Source: Alphaproteobacteria bacterium (GTDB lineage: Bacteria > Pseudomonadota > Alphaproteobacteria > Rickettsiales > JADKJE01). From it: DNA of 64,000 bases. The DNA lies in assembly GCA_016722515.1 (NCBI GenBank), contig JADKJE010000001.1:186001-250000 (forward strand), read 5' to 3'. The translations under genes and the position numbers were made by a program. Below are positions 45,458 to 54,974 of the stretch, one piece after another. Position 1 is the first letter of the stretch; each line of letters starts with the position of its first letter. The notes below the pieces were generated by a model, which was not told where the DNA came from, made no database searches, and saw only the letters and a list, made by a program, of their open reading frames with translations.

Positions 45458-48400
45458 TGATATGTCGATGCTGACACTTTCTTCTATTCCTGCAGGTGCT
45501 CGCGGTTATGTTTTAACCCAATTGTTTCACAAGCAGTCTGATACTATTATCCACGTATCGCTTGATGACCAAAGCATGACGCATCTGCATGATGAAATAC
45601 GATTTTTTGATTCCACCATTCCCACTCTACTCTTTCCCGCATGGGATTGCCTGCCATACGACCGCACTTCTCCTAATATCCCGATTATCAGCCAACGCGT
45701 TGAAACACTTTGCAGCTTAAGTAAGCGCACCAAAGACAAATCAAAACTCATTGTTTTGACAACCATCAATGCCATTATTCAACGTGTTCCTCCGCAAACA
45801 GCCTTTGCTTCCCATATCTCAACCATCACGACCCAAATGCAGCTTGATCGTCAAGCATTAGTTCACCAGCTGCTTACACTGGGTTTTAGTCGTTCTGGTA
45901 CGGCCGTTGAGGCGGGCGAATTTGCCGTACGCGGCAGCATCTTTGATTTAGTCATCACCAGTGACAGCGGCTATCGCCTTGATTTTTTTGGCAATCAGGT
46001 TGAATCAATACGCGTGTTTGATCCTATTTCCCAGGTGAGCCAGGGAACCATCAACTCAATCACCTTATTTCCCGCCGGCGAAGTAATGCTGGAGCCTGAC
46101 CGTATCGAACATTTTCGCCAGCAATATCGCCATTTATTTGGGACCAGCTATAAAGCTGATCCACTGTATGAATCGATTTCCGCTGGCCGTAAATACCCGG
46201 GCATGGAACATTGGTTGCCACTTTTTTACCCTAAGCTTGATACCTTGTTTGATTACCTGCCAAACGCTCAGCTGATACTCGATTATCACGCAGACGATGC
46301 ACGTGTCAAACGCTTAGAAACCATTACCGACCATTATCAAAACCGTAAGGACGCATACGAACATAATCGTTTTGATGATGTTGCGTATCACCCGCTAGAA
46401 CCAAATTGCCTTTATTTACAGGATGATGCCTGGAAAACCGAACTCTCTAAATTAAAAGTTGTTTCTTTATCACCTTTTGTAGCTACGGACGAAAATATCG
46501 TACCGTTTGCCTTATTACCTTCGTTAGACTTAAAACCACTACCACCCGTGCTCACCTTGGCTAAACAACAAAGCCAGCATCCTCTGGCTTACCTCAAAGA
46601 ATGGCTGGAATCCGTGCGTATTGCCAACAGCAAATCAAAACGTTCTAATCCTCGCCCCGTGATTGCCTGTTTTTCGGATGGCTCGCGTGATCGTTTACAT
46701 GGAATGTTAGAAAAACATCAAACCAATTCCGTTATTTCAGCCAACTGGCAGGACGTACAGAAAAATCCAAGCAAGCTCATTCAGCTGATAACCTTGCCAC
46801 TGGAAACAGGTTTTATCAGCGATGACGTTTTGATGATTTCCGAACAGGATATTTTCGGCGAACGTATTTCCCGAAGTCTGCGTAAAACCAAGCGCAGCCA
46901 GCAATTTATCATTGAAGCCACCTCTTTAAATCCGGGCGAATTAGTCGTCCATATTGAACATGGTATCGGTGAATTCTTAGGGTTACAGAAACTCGAAATC
47001 TCTGGCCATCCCCATGATTTTATCCAGATTGCTTATGATGGTGGCGATAAACTTTATGTACCGGTAGAAAACATCGAAACCATAACCCGTTATGGTAAAA
47101 ATGAAGGTGTTAAATTAGACCGCTTAGGTGGTGTTGCCTGGCAGGGACGCAAAGCACGGCTTAAACAACGTATTAGGGATATTGCCCATGAGTTGCTTAA
47201 AATTACCGCGCTGCGGGAACTCCGAAAAACCGAGCCACTCATTGTGTCTGAAAATCTCTATCAGGAATTCTGCGCCAAATTCCCATATTCAGAAACCGAA
47301 GAACAATTACGGGCCATTGACGAAGTTGCCACCGACCTTGCTTCTGGTAAACCGATGGATCGTCTCATCTGCGGCGATGTCGGATTTGGCAAAACCGAAG
47401 TAGCCCTGCGTGCTGCCTTCATGGCCGTATTCAGTAATCTACCAGGCGATGCACCATTTAAACCCAATGGCAAACAAGTTGCCGTAGTCGTGCCTACCAC
47501 CTTGCTATGCCGTCAGCATTTTCATACTTTTAGTGAACGGTTCCGTGGTTTCGGTATTCGAGTTAAACAGCTCTCACGCTTAGTAACCGCTAAAGAAGCT
47601 GCCCAAACCAAACTCGAATTAGAACATGGCGAAGTCGATATCGTTGTGGGCACCCATGCCCTGCTTAGTAAGCATATTTCATTTTTAAATTTATCGTTAT
47701 TGATTGTTGATGAAGAACAGCATTTTGGCGTTAAACAAAAAGAGGCACTCAAACAACTCAAAGCCAATGTTCATATTCTGACCCTCACCGCCACCCCCAT
47801 TCCGCGAACCTTGCAAATGGCTATGAGTGGCCTGCGCGAACTAAGCCTGATTACCACCCCACCCATTGACCGCCTTGCCATCCGTACTTTTGTCATGCCC
47901 TATGACTCAGTCACGTTGCGTGAAGCTATTCTACGGGAACACTACCGTGGAGGAAGAACCTTTTATGTATGTCCACGCGTCAGCCACCTGATAGACATTG
48001 AGAAAAAACTTCACCAACTCATTCCTGAAGTTAAGGTGGTGAAAGCGCATGGCCAAATGCCAGCCGCCGAACTCGACCAGATCATGACCGATTTTGACGA
48101 AGGTAAATTCGACGTGTTACTCTCCACAACAATTGTTGAATCGGGGCTGGATATCCCCCAAGCAAACACCCTCATTGTGCATCACGCCGACATGTTTGGG
48201 CTATCGCAACTTTATCAAATTCGTGGACGTATCGGCCGCGGTAAAATTCGTGCTTATGCCTATCTAACGACCCCTTCCCGCATGACATTACAGGGAAATG
48301 CCTTGCAGCGTCTTAACGTCTTGCAGCATTTGGATACCTTAGGTGCGGGCTTCACCATCGCAACCCATGATATGGATATCAGAGGTTATGGAAACCTCTT

Positions 48401-48989
48401 GGGAGAAGAACAATCCGGCCATATCAAAGAAGTCGGAATGGAGCTCTATCAACACATGCTTGAAGAAGCAATGGTCCTGGCAAAAACCGCTACTGAAGCC
48501 AACCCTAATCCGGTTGAACAGGACAACCAATGGAGCCCTTCGATCAATTTGGGCATTCCAGTTTTGATTCCTGATGATTATGTCAGCGATCTAAGCCTCC
48601 GCCTTGGCCTGTACCAACGGCTATCGGCATTGCAAAGCGACCCAGAAGTAGAAGCCTTTGGTGCAGAATTGATCGACCGTTTTGGCCCCCTTCCTGAAGC
48701 GGCAAATTTTCTACTGGAGGTGATGAAAATCAAATTCCTCTGTAAGCAAGCCCATATCGAAAAAATTGAAACCGGTCCACGTGGTGCCGTTATTTCTTTC
48801 CGAGAAGGCCACATCCAAAACCCCTTACATATTTTAAACATGGTCCAGTCTAAACCACATCTATGGAAATTGCGTCCGGACCAAAAGCTAGTCTACCAAC
48901 AAGAATGGAACGATCATCATTCACGCCTCTTATTAATCCATGGCTGTATCCAGCAACTACTGTCAGCAAACGATGGATGCAACGGTTAA
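45450..48989 (+). CDS. mfd: Transcription-repair coupling factor Mfd
   Basis: Removes RNA polymerase stalled at DNA damage and recruits UvrA. 1179 residues, standard length. UvrB-like N-terminal domains (LLFPAWDCLPYDRTSPN), RNA-polymerase-interacting CarD-like domain (PGELVVHIEHGIGEFLGL), then RecG-like helicase with Walker A GDVGFGKTEVALRAAF, DEEQHFG box, TATPIPRTLQMA and the IRGRIGRG motif VI. A C-terminal TRCF domain follows (IDRFGPLPEAANFLLEV). It overlaps sdhE by 8 bp. Confidence 0.97.
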   Translation: MNNDMSMLTLSSIPAGARGYVLTQLFHKQSDTIIHVSLDDQSMTHLHDEIRFFDSTIPTLLFPAWDCLPYDRTSPNIPIISQRVETLCSLSKRTKDKSKLIVLTTINAIIQRVPPQTAFASHISTITTQMQLDRQALVHQLLTLGFSRSGTAVEAGEFAVRGSIFDLVITSDSGYRLDFFGNQVESIRVFDPISQVSQGTINSITLFPAGEVMLEPDRIEHFRQQYRHLFGTSYKADPLYESISAGRKYPGMEHWLPLFYPKLDTLFDYLPNAQLILDYHADDARVKRLETITDHYQNRKDAYEHNRFDDVAYHPLEPNCLYLQDDAWKTELSKLKVVSLSPFVATDENIVPFALLPSLDLKPLPPVLTLAKQQSQHPLAYLKEWLESVRIANSKSKRSNPRPVIACFSDGSRDRLHGMLEKHQTNSVISANWQDVQKNPSKLIQLITLPLETGFISDDVLMISEQDIFGERISRSLRKTKRSQQFIIEATSLNPGELVVHIEHGIGEFLGLQKLEISGHPHDFIQIAYDGGDKLYVPVENIETITRYGKNEGVKLDRLGGVAWQGRKARLKQRIRDIAHELLKITALRELRKTEPLIVSENLYQEFCAKFPYSETEEQLRAIDEVATDLASGKPMDRLICGDVGFGKTEVALRAAFMAVFSNLPGDAPFKPNGKQVAVVVPTTLLCRQHFHTFSERFRGFGIRVKQLSRLVTAKEAAQTKLELEHGEVDIVVGTHALLSKHISFLNLSLLIVDEEQHFGVKQKEALKQLKANVHILTLTATPIPRTLQMAMSGLRELSLITTPPIDRLAIRTFVMPYDSVTLREAILREHYRGGRTFYVCPRVSHLIDIEKKLHQLIPEVKVVKAHGQMPAAELDQIMTDFDEGKFDVLLSTTIVESGLDIPQANTLIVHHADMFGLSQLYQIRGRIGRGKIRAYAYLTTPSRMTLQGNALQRLNVLQHLDTLGAGFTIATHDMDIRGYGNLLGEEQSGHIKEVGMELYQHMLEEAMVLAKTATEANPNPVEQDNQWSPSINLGIPVLIPDDYVSDLSLRLGLYQRLSALQSDPEVEAFGAELIDRFGPLPEAANFLLEVMKIKFLCKQAHIEKIETGPRGAVISFREGHIQNPLHILNMVQSKPHLWKLRPDQKLVYQQEWNDHHSRLLLIHGCIQQLLSANDGCNG

Positions 48990-49069
48990 TCTCCCCATAA
49001 CAACCATTTCTTAATAAATTTTATTTAGGCTCATGTGTCCCGAATGTATTCCTATTGAGAGAGAGGCCT

Positions 49070-49456
49070 ATGTATTCAAAAGGTATCGCAGCGTATCAAA
49101 CCGCAAAAGCTGTTGTTAGTCCGTCACGACAAATTATTTTACTCTATGAAGGTATGATTAAACATATACAGCAAGCTAAAGCCGCTATATTGGAAAAACG
49201 TATCGAAGACCGTTATAACGCACTTGATAAAGCCGGAAAAATAGCCATGGGCCTACTGTCTGCTGTTGATTTTGATATCGCACCAGAACTTGCCAAAGCC
49301 CTTCAACGCTTCTACATCTCACTCGATGTTCGCTTCCTTCACGTCCAACGCAGTAACGATATAAAAGTATGCGACCAACTGATTAAAGAAATAAATGAGA
49401 TGAAAAAAACCTGGGAAGCCGTGGATGCTGAGCAACATACGATGCAAGTCAATTAA
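49070..49456 (+). CDS. fliS: FliS-like flagellar export chaperone
   Basis: A 128-residue helical protein with the FliS pattern: AYQTAKAVVSPSRQIILLYEG at the N-terminus, MIKHIQQAKAAI, RYNALDKAGKIAMGLLSAVD and a C-terminal NEMKKTWEAV. FliS binds flagellin's C-terminus and prevents premature polymerisation. I take ATG 49070 (MYSKGIAAYQ) because FliS proteins begin there, with GAGAGAGAGG just upstream; a TTG 15 bp earlier is unlikely. No other flagellar gene lies in the window, so it is isolated from its usual cluster. Confidence 0.8.
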   Translation: MYSKGIAAYQTAKAVVSPSRQIILLYEGMIKHIQQAKAAILEKRIEDRYNALDKAGKIAMGLLSAVDFDIAPELAKALQRFYISLDVRFLHVQRSNDIKVCDQLIKEINEMKKTWEAVDAEQHTMQVN

Positions 49457-49578
49457 GCATTAGCGTCATCATTATTCCCACCTTACGCCTTTGAAGACTC
49501 ATTAATTAACCCAAGTTCGGAGTTTTTTGATAGATGAGATAGGAGTTGCATTGGTATGGCTCAAAACGCCTTCATCTT

Positions 49579-49598
49579 CGACCGCCCATGGGCGGTCG
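49579..49598. terminator. 20-bp palindrome between fliS and hslO
   Basis: CGACCGCCCATGGGCGGTCG, a perfect palindrome between two convergent genes. The position suggests a bidirectional transcription stop, though no T run follows on either side. Confidence 0.45.
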
Positions 49599-49671
49599 GG
49601 GAAACTGCGCAATACTATTTATCGACCAGTAAAATTCCTATCTACCCCCAATAATAAACGCCGAGCTCGAG

Positions 49672-50661
49672 TTAATGGTGCTTAATATCCATCACTTCCG
49701 TGCGGGTGAATAGTTCATTTTTGCTGCAAAATTCGCACTTCACATTGATTACATCGTCTATGTAAAGCGGTTCGATTTCTTCATTTGGCATCGAACACAG
49801 CACCGAACATATTCTCTCACGAGAACACCTGCATTTAGCGATAACTGGCTGTGGGTTAAAGATACGTACGCCATCATCATGGTAGAGTCGGTAAACCAAC
49901 CCTTCTGGTGATAAATGCCCATCTGTCATTTCGTCATGTGTTAAGGTTTGAAATAAAATAGAAGCATGTTCCCATTCATTGGGTTCGACATACAGCGCAC
50001 GCTCATCATTATCATCACTCAGTGCTTTATCGTGCTTATCATAAACCAGTTCGACTGGCTTGCCACCCTGTTGGGGTAAACGCTGAATCATCATCCCACT
50101 AGCAATCCAATAACTGCTGCCATTATTGGCTTTAAACGAACTATCTAAACGGATACAGGCATCGAGCTGATCTGACTGCCGAAAATAATCTTCCATACAA
50201 CCTGCCAGAGTCTCTTTTTCGATAGGAACGATCCCCTGATATTTATCATTCCACTGGCGATGGTCAATCGATATCATTAAATTGCCACTGGCCATGAGTG
50301 CTTTAAAATCATATTCCTGGGTTTGCTTCAAATAGTCGGCGTCTTCCTCATTCCATTTGGCATATCCCCTTACGTGGCCTTCAGAAGTATAATCGGCCAC
50401 GATTAAACGAATAGGCCGATTGCCATGTAACTGGATACTGACAACACCCTCTAATTTGAGTGTCGCTCCAACTAATGCAGCCATAGCCAGCATTTCACCC
50501 AACAATCGTGAAACCACATGCGGATATTGATGTTGTTTTATCACTTCAGTCAGACTCTTTTTAAGCCGGACAAAACGCCCCCTTATATGGGAACGTTCAA
50601 TCATAAACGGCATCACAACATCATGCTCTAGCAGATTGTCATTTGCAGATAATTCAACCAT
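49672..50661 (-). CDS. hslO: Redox-activated holdase chaperone Hsp33
   Basis: Hsp33 binds unfolding proteins after oxidative stress. About 329 residues. The zinc-binding redox switch is C-x-C (AKCRCSRERI) followed by C-x-x-C (VKCEFCSKNELF) near the C-terminus. The N-terminal core shows GRFVRLKKSLTEVI and LLGEMLAMAALVGATLKLEG. I moved the start to ATG 50661 (MVELSANDNLL), which has AGAGGG 6 nt upstream; an open ATG at 50748 adds 29 atypical residues. The C-terminal switch is slightly divergent but complete. Confidence 0.93.
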   Translation of the reverse strand: MVELSANDNLLEHDVVMPFMIERSHIRGRFVRLKKSLTEVIKQHQYPHVVSRLLGEMLAMAALVGATLKLEGVVSIQLHGNRPIRLIVADYTSEGHVRGYAKWNEEDADYLKQTQEYDFKALMASGNLMISIDHRQWNDKYQGIVPIEKETLAGCMEDYFRQSDQLDACIRLDSSFKANNGSSYWIASGMMIQRLPQQGGKPVELVYDKHDKALSDDNDERALYVEPNEWEHASILFQTLTHDEMTDGHLSPEGLVYRLYHDDGVRIFNPQPVIAKCRCSRERICSVLCSMPNEEIEPLYIDDVINVKCEFCSKNELFTRTEVMDIKHH

Positions 50662-50864
50662 AGGAACCCTCTTAGAAAATAAGGTTAGGAGAATAACCTG
50701 CAAATCTCTACGAATCAAGTACCTAGAGCCAACGTTTACTTCAACCACATGGTTAAAATTTAATTAACATCCAAACTATTGCCCCCATGAATACTCATTA
50801 TCATTCGCATTTAATATTCAATTAAGAGTCTTGAGTCATACTAGTGAAATGGGGGTAAGTGAGT

Positions 50865-51473
50865 ATGAAAAAAATCAACTATCATTCTCAACCTGTCGAA
50901 ATTGAGCATCTGGCTTTTCGTGCTCTCGCTAAAGCCTTAACGACGGATTATGATCTCAAAAAACCGACATTAGTGAGTGCCATCCCTAACCAGAAAAGTT
51001 ATACAACATTGATCCATGCCATCAAGCATGGCATCAGCAAACAATTCCATAAACCCTGGAAAGACATTTCACCACAGGAAATTCATCAATTTCTAGATCA
51101 TTATGAAACCCTGGATGAACGTGTCGACCTCATGCACCGAAAAGAACTTATGTCTGATATGCTGGCGCAAGTGCTTAAATACCACCAGGTTCCCATCAAA
51201 CAAGTAGACCAGTTCGAGGAACATCTCAGCTCGATTGTGGCTGATCCAAAAACCTATGAATTCGTCACGAATATCGTCTGGGATCATCACCCAAAAGCAC
51301 TTTCCATTGATAAGGAAGAAGTACATTTTCTCTATCAGCTTATGTATAAAAAAGCGGATGAGCTTCATGTGGATACCGAGGCTTTATGCCAGGATGCCAA
51401 ATATAAAAAGGACATTCAGGACATCACAAAAAATTATGAAAATTATAAAAAAAACAGAGGGAGTATTGCTTAA
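50865..51473 (+). CDS. Hypothetical helical protein
   Basis: About 202 residues, no family recognised, soluble, His- and Lys-rich, predicted largely helical (for example DVDLMHRKELMSDMLAQVLK-like segment 88-105, and YQLMYKKADELHVD). Starts at ATG 50865 (MKKINYHSQPVE); a GTG six bases upstream is equally open, and the GGGGG run at 50851-50855 could serve either. It opens a run of unrecognised genes reaching to 54.8 kb. Confidence 0.6.
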   Translation: MKKINYHSQPVEIEHLAFRALAKALTTDYDLKKPTLVSAIPNQKSYTTLIHAIKHGISKQFHKPWKDISPQEIHQFLDHYETLDERVDLMHRKELMSDMLAQVLKYHQVPIKQVDQFEEHLSSIVADPKTYEFVTNIVWDHHPKALSIDKEEVHFLYQLMYKKADELHVDTEALCQDAKYKKDIQDITKNYENYKKNRGSIA

Positions 51474-51759
51474 GGAAAATATTCACCTTTTAGTGTATAT
51501 ATGATAAAGTTATGCGCATATAAATTATAATATATTTATTATTGTAATTTATATTCCATAATAAATATCAAAAGAAGTTTATATTAAAAAGATATCGAAG
51601 AACCTGGAATTTAAGTTATGGGGTTTAACGCATCCGTTATCGATGCCCACGCTAAATGTGTCTTTAGTCGTTTAGGTGAAGGAGCCCCCCAATAAAGCTT
51701 TGCATTCTTGTTAATAATATTTTATAAATAGAGAAGCAGATCCTTATCTATTTAGCATT

Positions 51760-52245
51760 ATGAAAGAAAAAACAGTACCTCAATATTTCAAAACCTATAT
51801 AGAACCTGCCTTCGATAGGTTATGGGAACTCTCTTGTATCTATGACTATAATAAAGCGTGTGTTCAGTTGATTAATAGCCTAAGGTCATTAGACGATACG
51901 GATATAAAGGTTATATTTGAAAAAAACTTCCCGCATATTTTTACAACGGAGCAAGAAAGAAATCAAACATTGCCTCTGTTGATAAGCATGTCAAATTTAC
52001 TCAAAAAACCGATACAAGCTCAGACTCTAAAACGCTGCGGGTTGGAAGCCACCGATGGCAATCAAATGGCATCAGCGTTATTAAACAGCCTCGATGGATG
52101 GCTAAGAAATCACGAAAGCAGGCACCTACTACTCCAACAGACCTCCCCCTTGGCATCACCACCAACCTCCCCTTCACGACATGCAACTAACATTAAAAAT
52201 AGGCGTATACGGTTTGACCACAAACAAATAGCCCCCTCCTTCTAA
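51760..52245 (+). CDS. Hypothetical protein with Pro/Ser-rich tail
   Basis: 161 residues, no family recognised. The first 115 residues look helical (AFDRLWELSCIYDYNKACVQ), then a Pro/Ser/Thr-rich segment (SPLASPPTSPSRHAT) and a basic end (KNRRIRFDHKQ). The 286-bp AT-rich gap upstream contains only a 25-codon frame (51618-51695) that I do not credit. It is convergent with the kinase-like gene. Confidence 0.5.
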   Translation: MKEKTVPQYFKTYIEPAFDRLWELSCIYDYNKACVQLINSLRSLDDTDIKVIFEKNFPHIFTTEQERNQTLPLLISMSNLLKKPIQAQTLKRCGLEATDGNQMASALLNSLDGWLRNHESRHLLLQQTSPLASPPTSPSRHATNIKNRRIRFDHKQIAPSF

Positions 52246-52280
52246 AACATACGTCGCTTAAATCAACATGGCATGAATTG

Positions 52281-53453
52281 TTATTCTCTATGTATACCAG
52301 GTGGATTTTTGTGGTCTTTTTTAATGAGATCCTGGTGCCTCTCATGTGGCTTTCTAACTTGTTCAGAAACAGTTCTATAGTTACGCGTACGAGCCTGTTG
52401 AGCAATTTTTCTCCCCCATGTTTCTTGCTTCTTAGATTCTTCTCTCGCTTTCTGATGTTCAATGACGGTAAAAATAATTTCTGGTGACTTGATCGATTGA
52501 TTAGTAACAAATTCATATAAGGTTGTCGGTTTATGAATCTGAGGCTGATCATCATCCGTTAACCACTTTATTTTTTTACCCAGAAGGGTGGGATGTTCTG
52601 TTAAAAGCGTATCCAGCAAGTCGATGTTCGATTGAATGAGTGCACATTGGAGGCGAATCTGTAGTGCCAGTTCCTTGCCAGCCACTAGATTTCTATCCAT
52701 GACTTCACACATTTGATACCCTAAATTGTTGAGAGTAACCGCTTCTCCAAAACGGCCTAAAGCCTTCGCCACGCCTAATGTGTCTGGATGGTGCTTGAAA
52801 GCATTACCTATTTCTTTTGCACTACTATGAATAATACGCTGTAATTGCGTGAGATCTTTTTTTGATAAGGATGAAAAAGCCTCTAGCTTATCTGCAAATT
52901 CCAGGGAAATGAAATGTGAGGAACTAATATCATAATGTCCTCCATGAATACCCCTTACAATATCAAGAGGCAATACAGGGTCGCCCTTAGTCATACCATC
53001 AAACAAATGTGGTTGATTCATCCGATTTCGAGTAAATTTCTCATAACCAAGTCGTGATCCAAAAGCCCCAGCACAATCAAGGACCGACGCAATATCATTG
53101 CCATTTTTATCTTTCACAACCCCAACATTTCCCATATGTATATCATAATTTAAAGTTAAAATGGAGAGTGCCAAGACCTCATGTATGCCGGTGAGATGAA
53201 CTTCTTCATATGCTTCGTACGGCTCTATATTCGTTCTGACAGAAAAGCTCCATAGTGATTCAAAATCTTTTATAAAACGAGAAGCGAGCAAGATGCTTTT
53301 ATCACGACCTTTTACTAACCGTATTTTAGGCGCTCTTTCTCCCACAAAGAACCTGGCAATATCAGCCCCCCATTTCTCAGCAATCGTATCTTCAATCGAT
53401 TGATACTTGAGCATCCATTCATTTTTATATTTAGATTTTTTTGGGGTTGTCAT
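52281..53453 (-). CDS. Orphan protein with a kinase-like catalytic motif, possible effector
   Basis: 390 residues. The segment VGERAPKIRLV (about residues 37-47), then EVLALSILTLNYDIHMGNVG (about 90-110) and SVLDCAGAFGS (about 122-132) resembles the D-x-H/K-x-GN then (I/V)(L/K)D pattern of kinase-like effector proteins seen in intracellular gammaproteobacteria. The comparison is from memory and needs a profile search. The C-terminus is highly charged (HERHQDLIKKDHKNPPG). No transmembrane segments. It overlaps the upstream gene by 23 bp, so the two are one operon. Kinase activity and host targeting are inference. Confidence 0.6.
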   Translation of the reverse strand: MTTPKKSKYKNEWMLKYQSIEDTIAEKWGADIARFFVGERAPKIRLVKGRDKSILLASRFIKDFESLWSFSVRTNIEPYEAYEEVHLTGIHEVLALSILTLNYDIHMGNVGVVKDKNGNDIASVLDCAGAFGSRLGYEKFTRNRMNQPHLFDGMTKGDPVLPLDIVRGIHGGHYDISSSHFISLEFADKLEAFSSLSKKDLTQLQRIIHSSAKEIGNAFKHHPDTLGVAKALGRFGEAVTLNNLGYQMCEVMDRNLVAGKELALQIRLQCALIQSNIDLLDTLLTEHPTLLGKKIKWLTDDDQPQIHKPTTLYEFVTNQSIKSPEIIFTVIEHQKAREESKKQETWGRKIAQQARTRNYRTVSEQVRKPHERHQDLIKKDHKNPPGIHRE

Positions 53454-54780
53454 TTCCTTTTATTTTTTTTTCCACGACAATCCCAGCTTCTAAACCTTCT
53501 GCTTTTTCCCTTACTTCTGCGTACCTGCTAATAGGCTTAGGGCTGCCAATTGGTGTATCATGACTTTTTGAGTCATAATCCTGGGCTAATCCCCATTTCA
53601 ATATGTTTATTTTTATTAGTTTTTCTGCTGTAACCGCAATGTGATGAGGCCCTCTGTCTTTATATTTTTTATCATGCTGCTCTAACCTTCTCGATTTCTT
53701 TTCATATGCCTTGTTTTGATAGGATTCCATACATTGATTAATCATCGTGACATATTTTTTCATATATTGATTTTGCAAGACTTTATCTAACACCATTTCA
53801 GGCGATATGGTCTCCCCGTTTCCCGCGCAAGCGATCGAAAAAGTTGCAAAGGCAGCATAGTTAGTTAATGTTTTATGGACAAGTTTAAGAGCAACAGCGT
53901 CTGGATCCTTTGCCAAAAACCCACGAATGTTACGTAAGAATTCTTCTTTTATATGCTGATGAACCCTTCTTATCGTGTTGTTTTGCAAATTGTGTGTTTG
54001 CACGTATTGTTGCATATTTACGAGCAACACTTTTTCGGGTAACATAACATGTGGATGTTGTTGTGTACGCCAATTTATTTCTCTTTCCAAATCAAATCTT
54101 ACTTTTTTCTGAATAACAGAATGTAACCCTGCAGGATCAAAGAATAGGCTATCTTCTAAAATCGCCATAGGATGAACGCAAGCCATGTTGAAAATGTGTC
54201 GATGAACACGATCAAAATAGTCATACGTAGACGTAAGCCACCTTTGAGCATCCTGATCAATTGCGTCAATAGACAAAGCACTATTTATTTTTGTTGAAGT
54301 GTACAACGATTGAAATAAAACTTTCGTTAGCTGACTAAAATACTGTTTTATCGGCTTTCCCTTTGCGACCTCATGAATCATACTCATGCAAATAACGGGG
54401 CTTCTCCCATCTAGAACAGCCAACGAACCCATGATCGTCGCATACGTCAAGGCAAAGTTGGCTAATTTTTGTCTCACAACGTAATTTTGAGGCACATCAA
54501 CAAAAGTGCCAGCATAACTATCAAATTTGTTGCACATCTCTGTAATGGCTGAATCTAATACAACAGGAGGAACGTGATCTTTATAGATCATCACGTCCAT
54601 ACGCTTAATAGTTTCTGGATAATTTTTCCAAGAATCAGATTGGTGGGCTTTTAAATAAATTGTATTTATATGCTGAAGAATGCGGTCATTTAATTTATAT
54701 CTAAAATATTGTCCAAAATGACTTTCAATTAATTTTAAGGAAACTGAATAATGACCATCAACCATAAATTCAACCATCAA
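53431..54780 (-). CDS. Orphan protein in operon with the kinase-like gene
   Basis: 449 residues, no family recognised. Largely helical, with a hydrophobic but not clearly transmembrane stretch LANFALTYATIMGSLAVLDG (about 110) and a second TLTNYAAFATFSIACAGNG (about 310). The C-terminal region is very basic (YEKKSRRLEQHDKKYKD) and ends EKKIKGNDNPKKI. Its 3' end overlaps the kinase-like gene by 23 bp. A near-promoter AT-rich gap of 194 bp separates it from lpxB. Confidence 0.6.
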   Translation of the reverse strand: MMVEFMVDGHYSVSLKLIESHFGQYFRYKLNDRILQHINTIYLKAHQSDSWKNYPETIKRMDVMIYKDHVPPVVLDSAITEMCNKFDSYAGTFVDVPQNYVVRQKLANFALTYATIMGSLAVLDGRSPVICMSMIHEVAKGKPIKQYFSQLTKVLFQSLYTSTKINSALSIDAIDQDAQRWLTSTYDYFDRVHRHIFNMACVHPMAILEDSLFFDPAGLHSVIQKKVRFDLEREINWRTQQHPHVMLPEKVLLVNMQQYVQTHNLQNNTIRRVHQHIKEEFLRNIRGFLAKDPDAVALKLVHKTLTNYAAFATFSIACAGNGETISPEMVLDKVLQNQYMKKYVTMINQCMESYQNKAYEKKSRRLEQHDKKYKDRGPHHIAVTAEKLIKINILKWGLAQDYDSKSHDTPIGSPKPISRYAEVREKAEGLEAGIVVEKKIKGNDNPKKI

Positions 54781-54974
54781 TGTATTAATAAGCTTAAATC
54801 TACTATATGAACAATCATACTATATTTTTATTTTTAAGTACCAACATCATATTATCCTAATGAGAACACGTCCAGCGCTTGTCCTAATTTTAACTGCCCT
54901 CTTTTAGGATTATTTATACATGACTCAATTGAAAATGCTCTATCTCTCTATAAAGCCATCCGCACTTATCGTGA

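Noticed and set aside
51618..51695. 25-codon frame in the gap between orphan genes
   Set aside because: No ribosome site and too short to judge; it may be chance.
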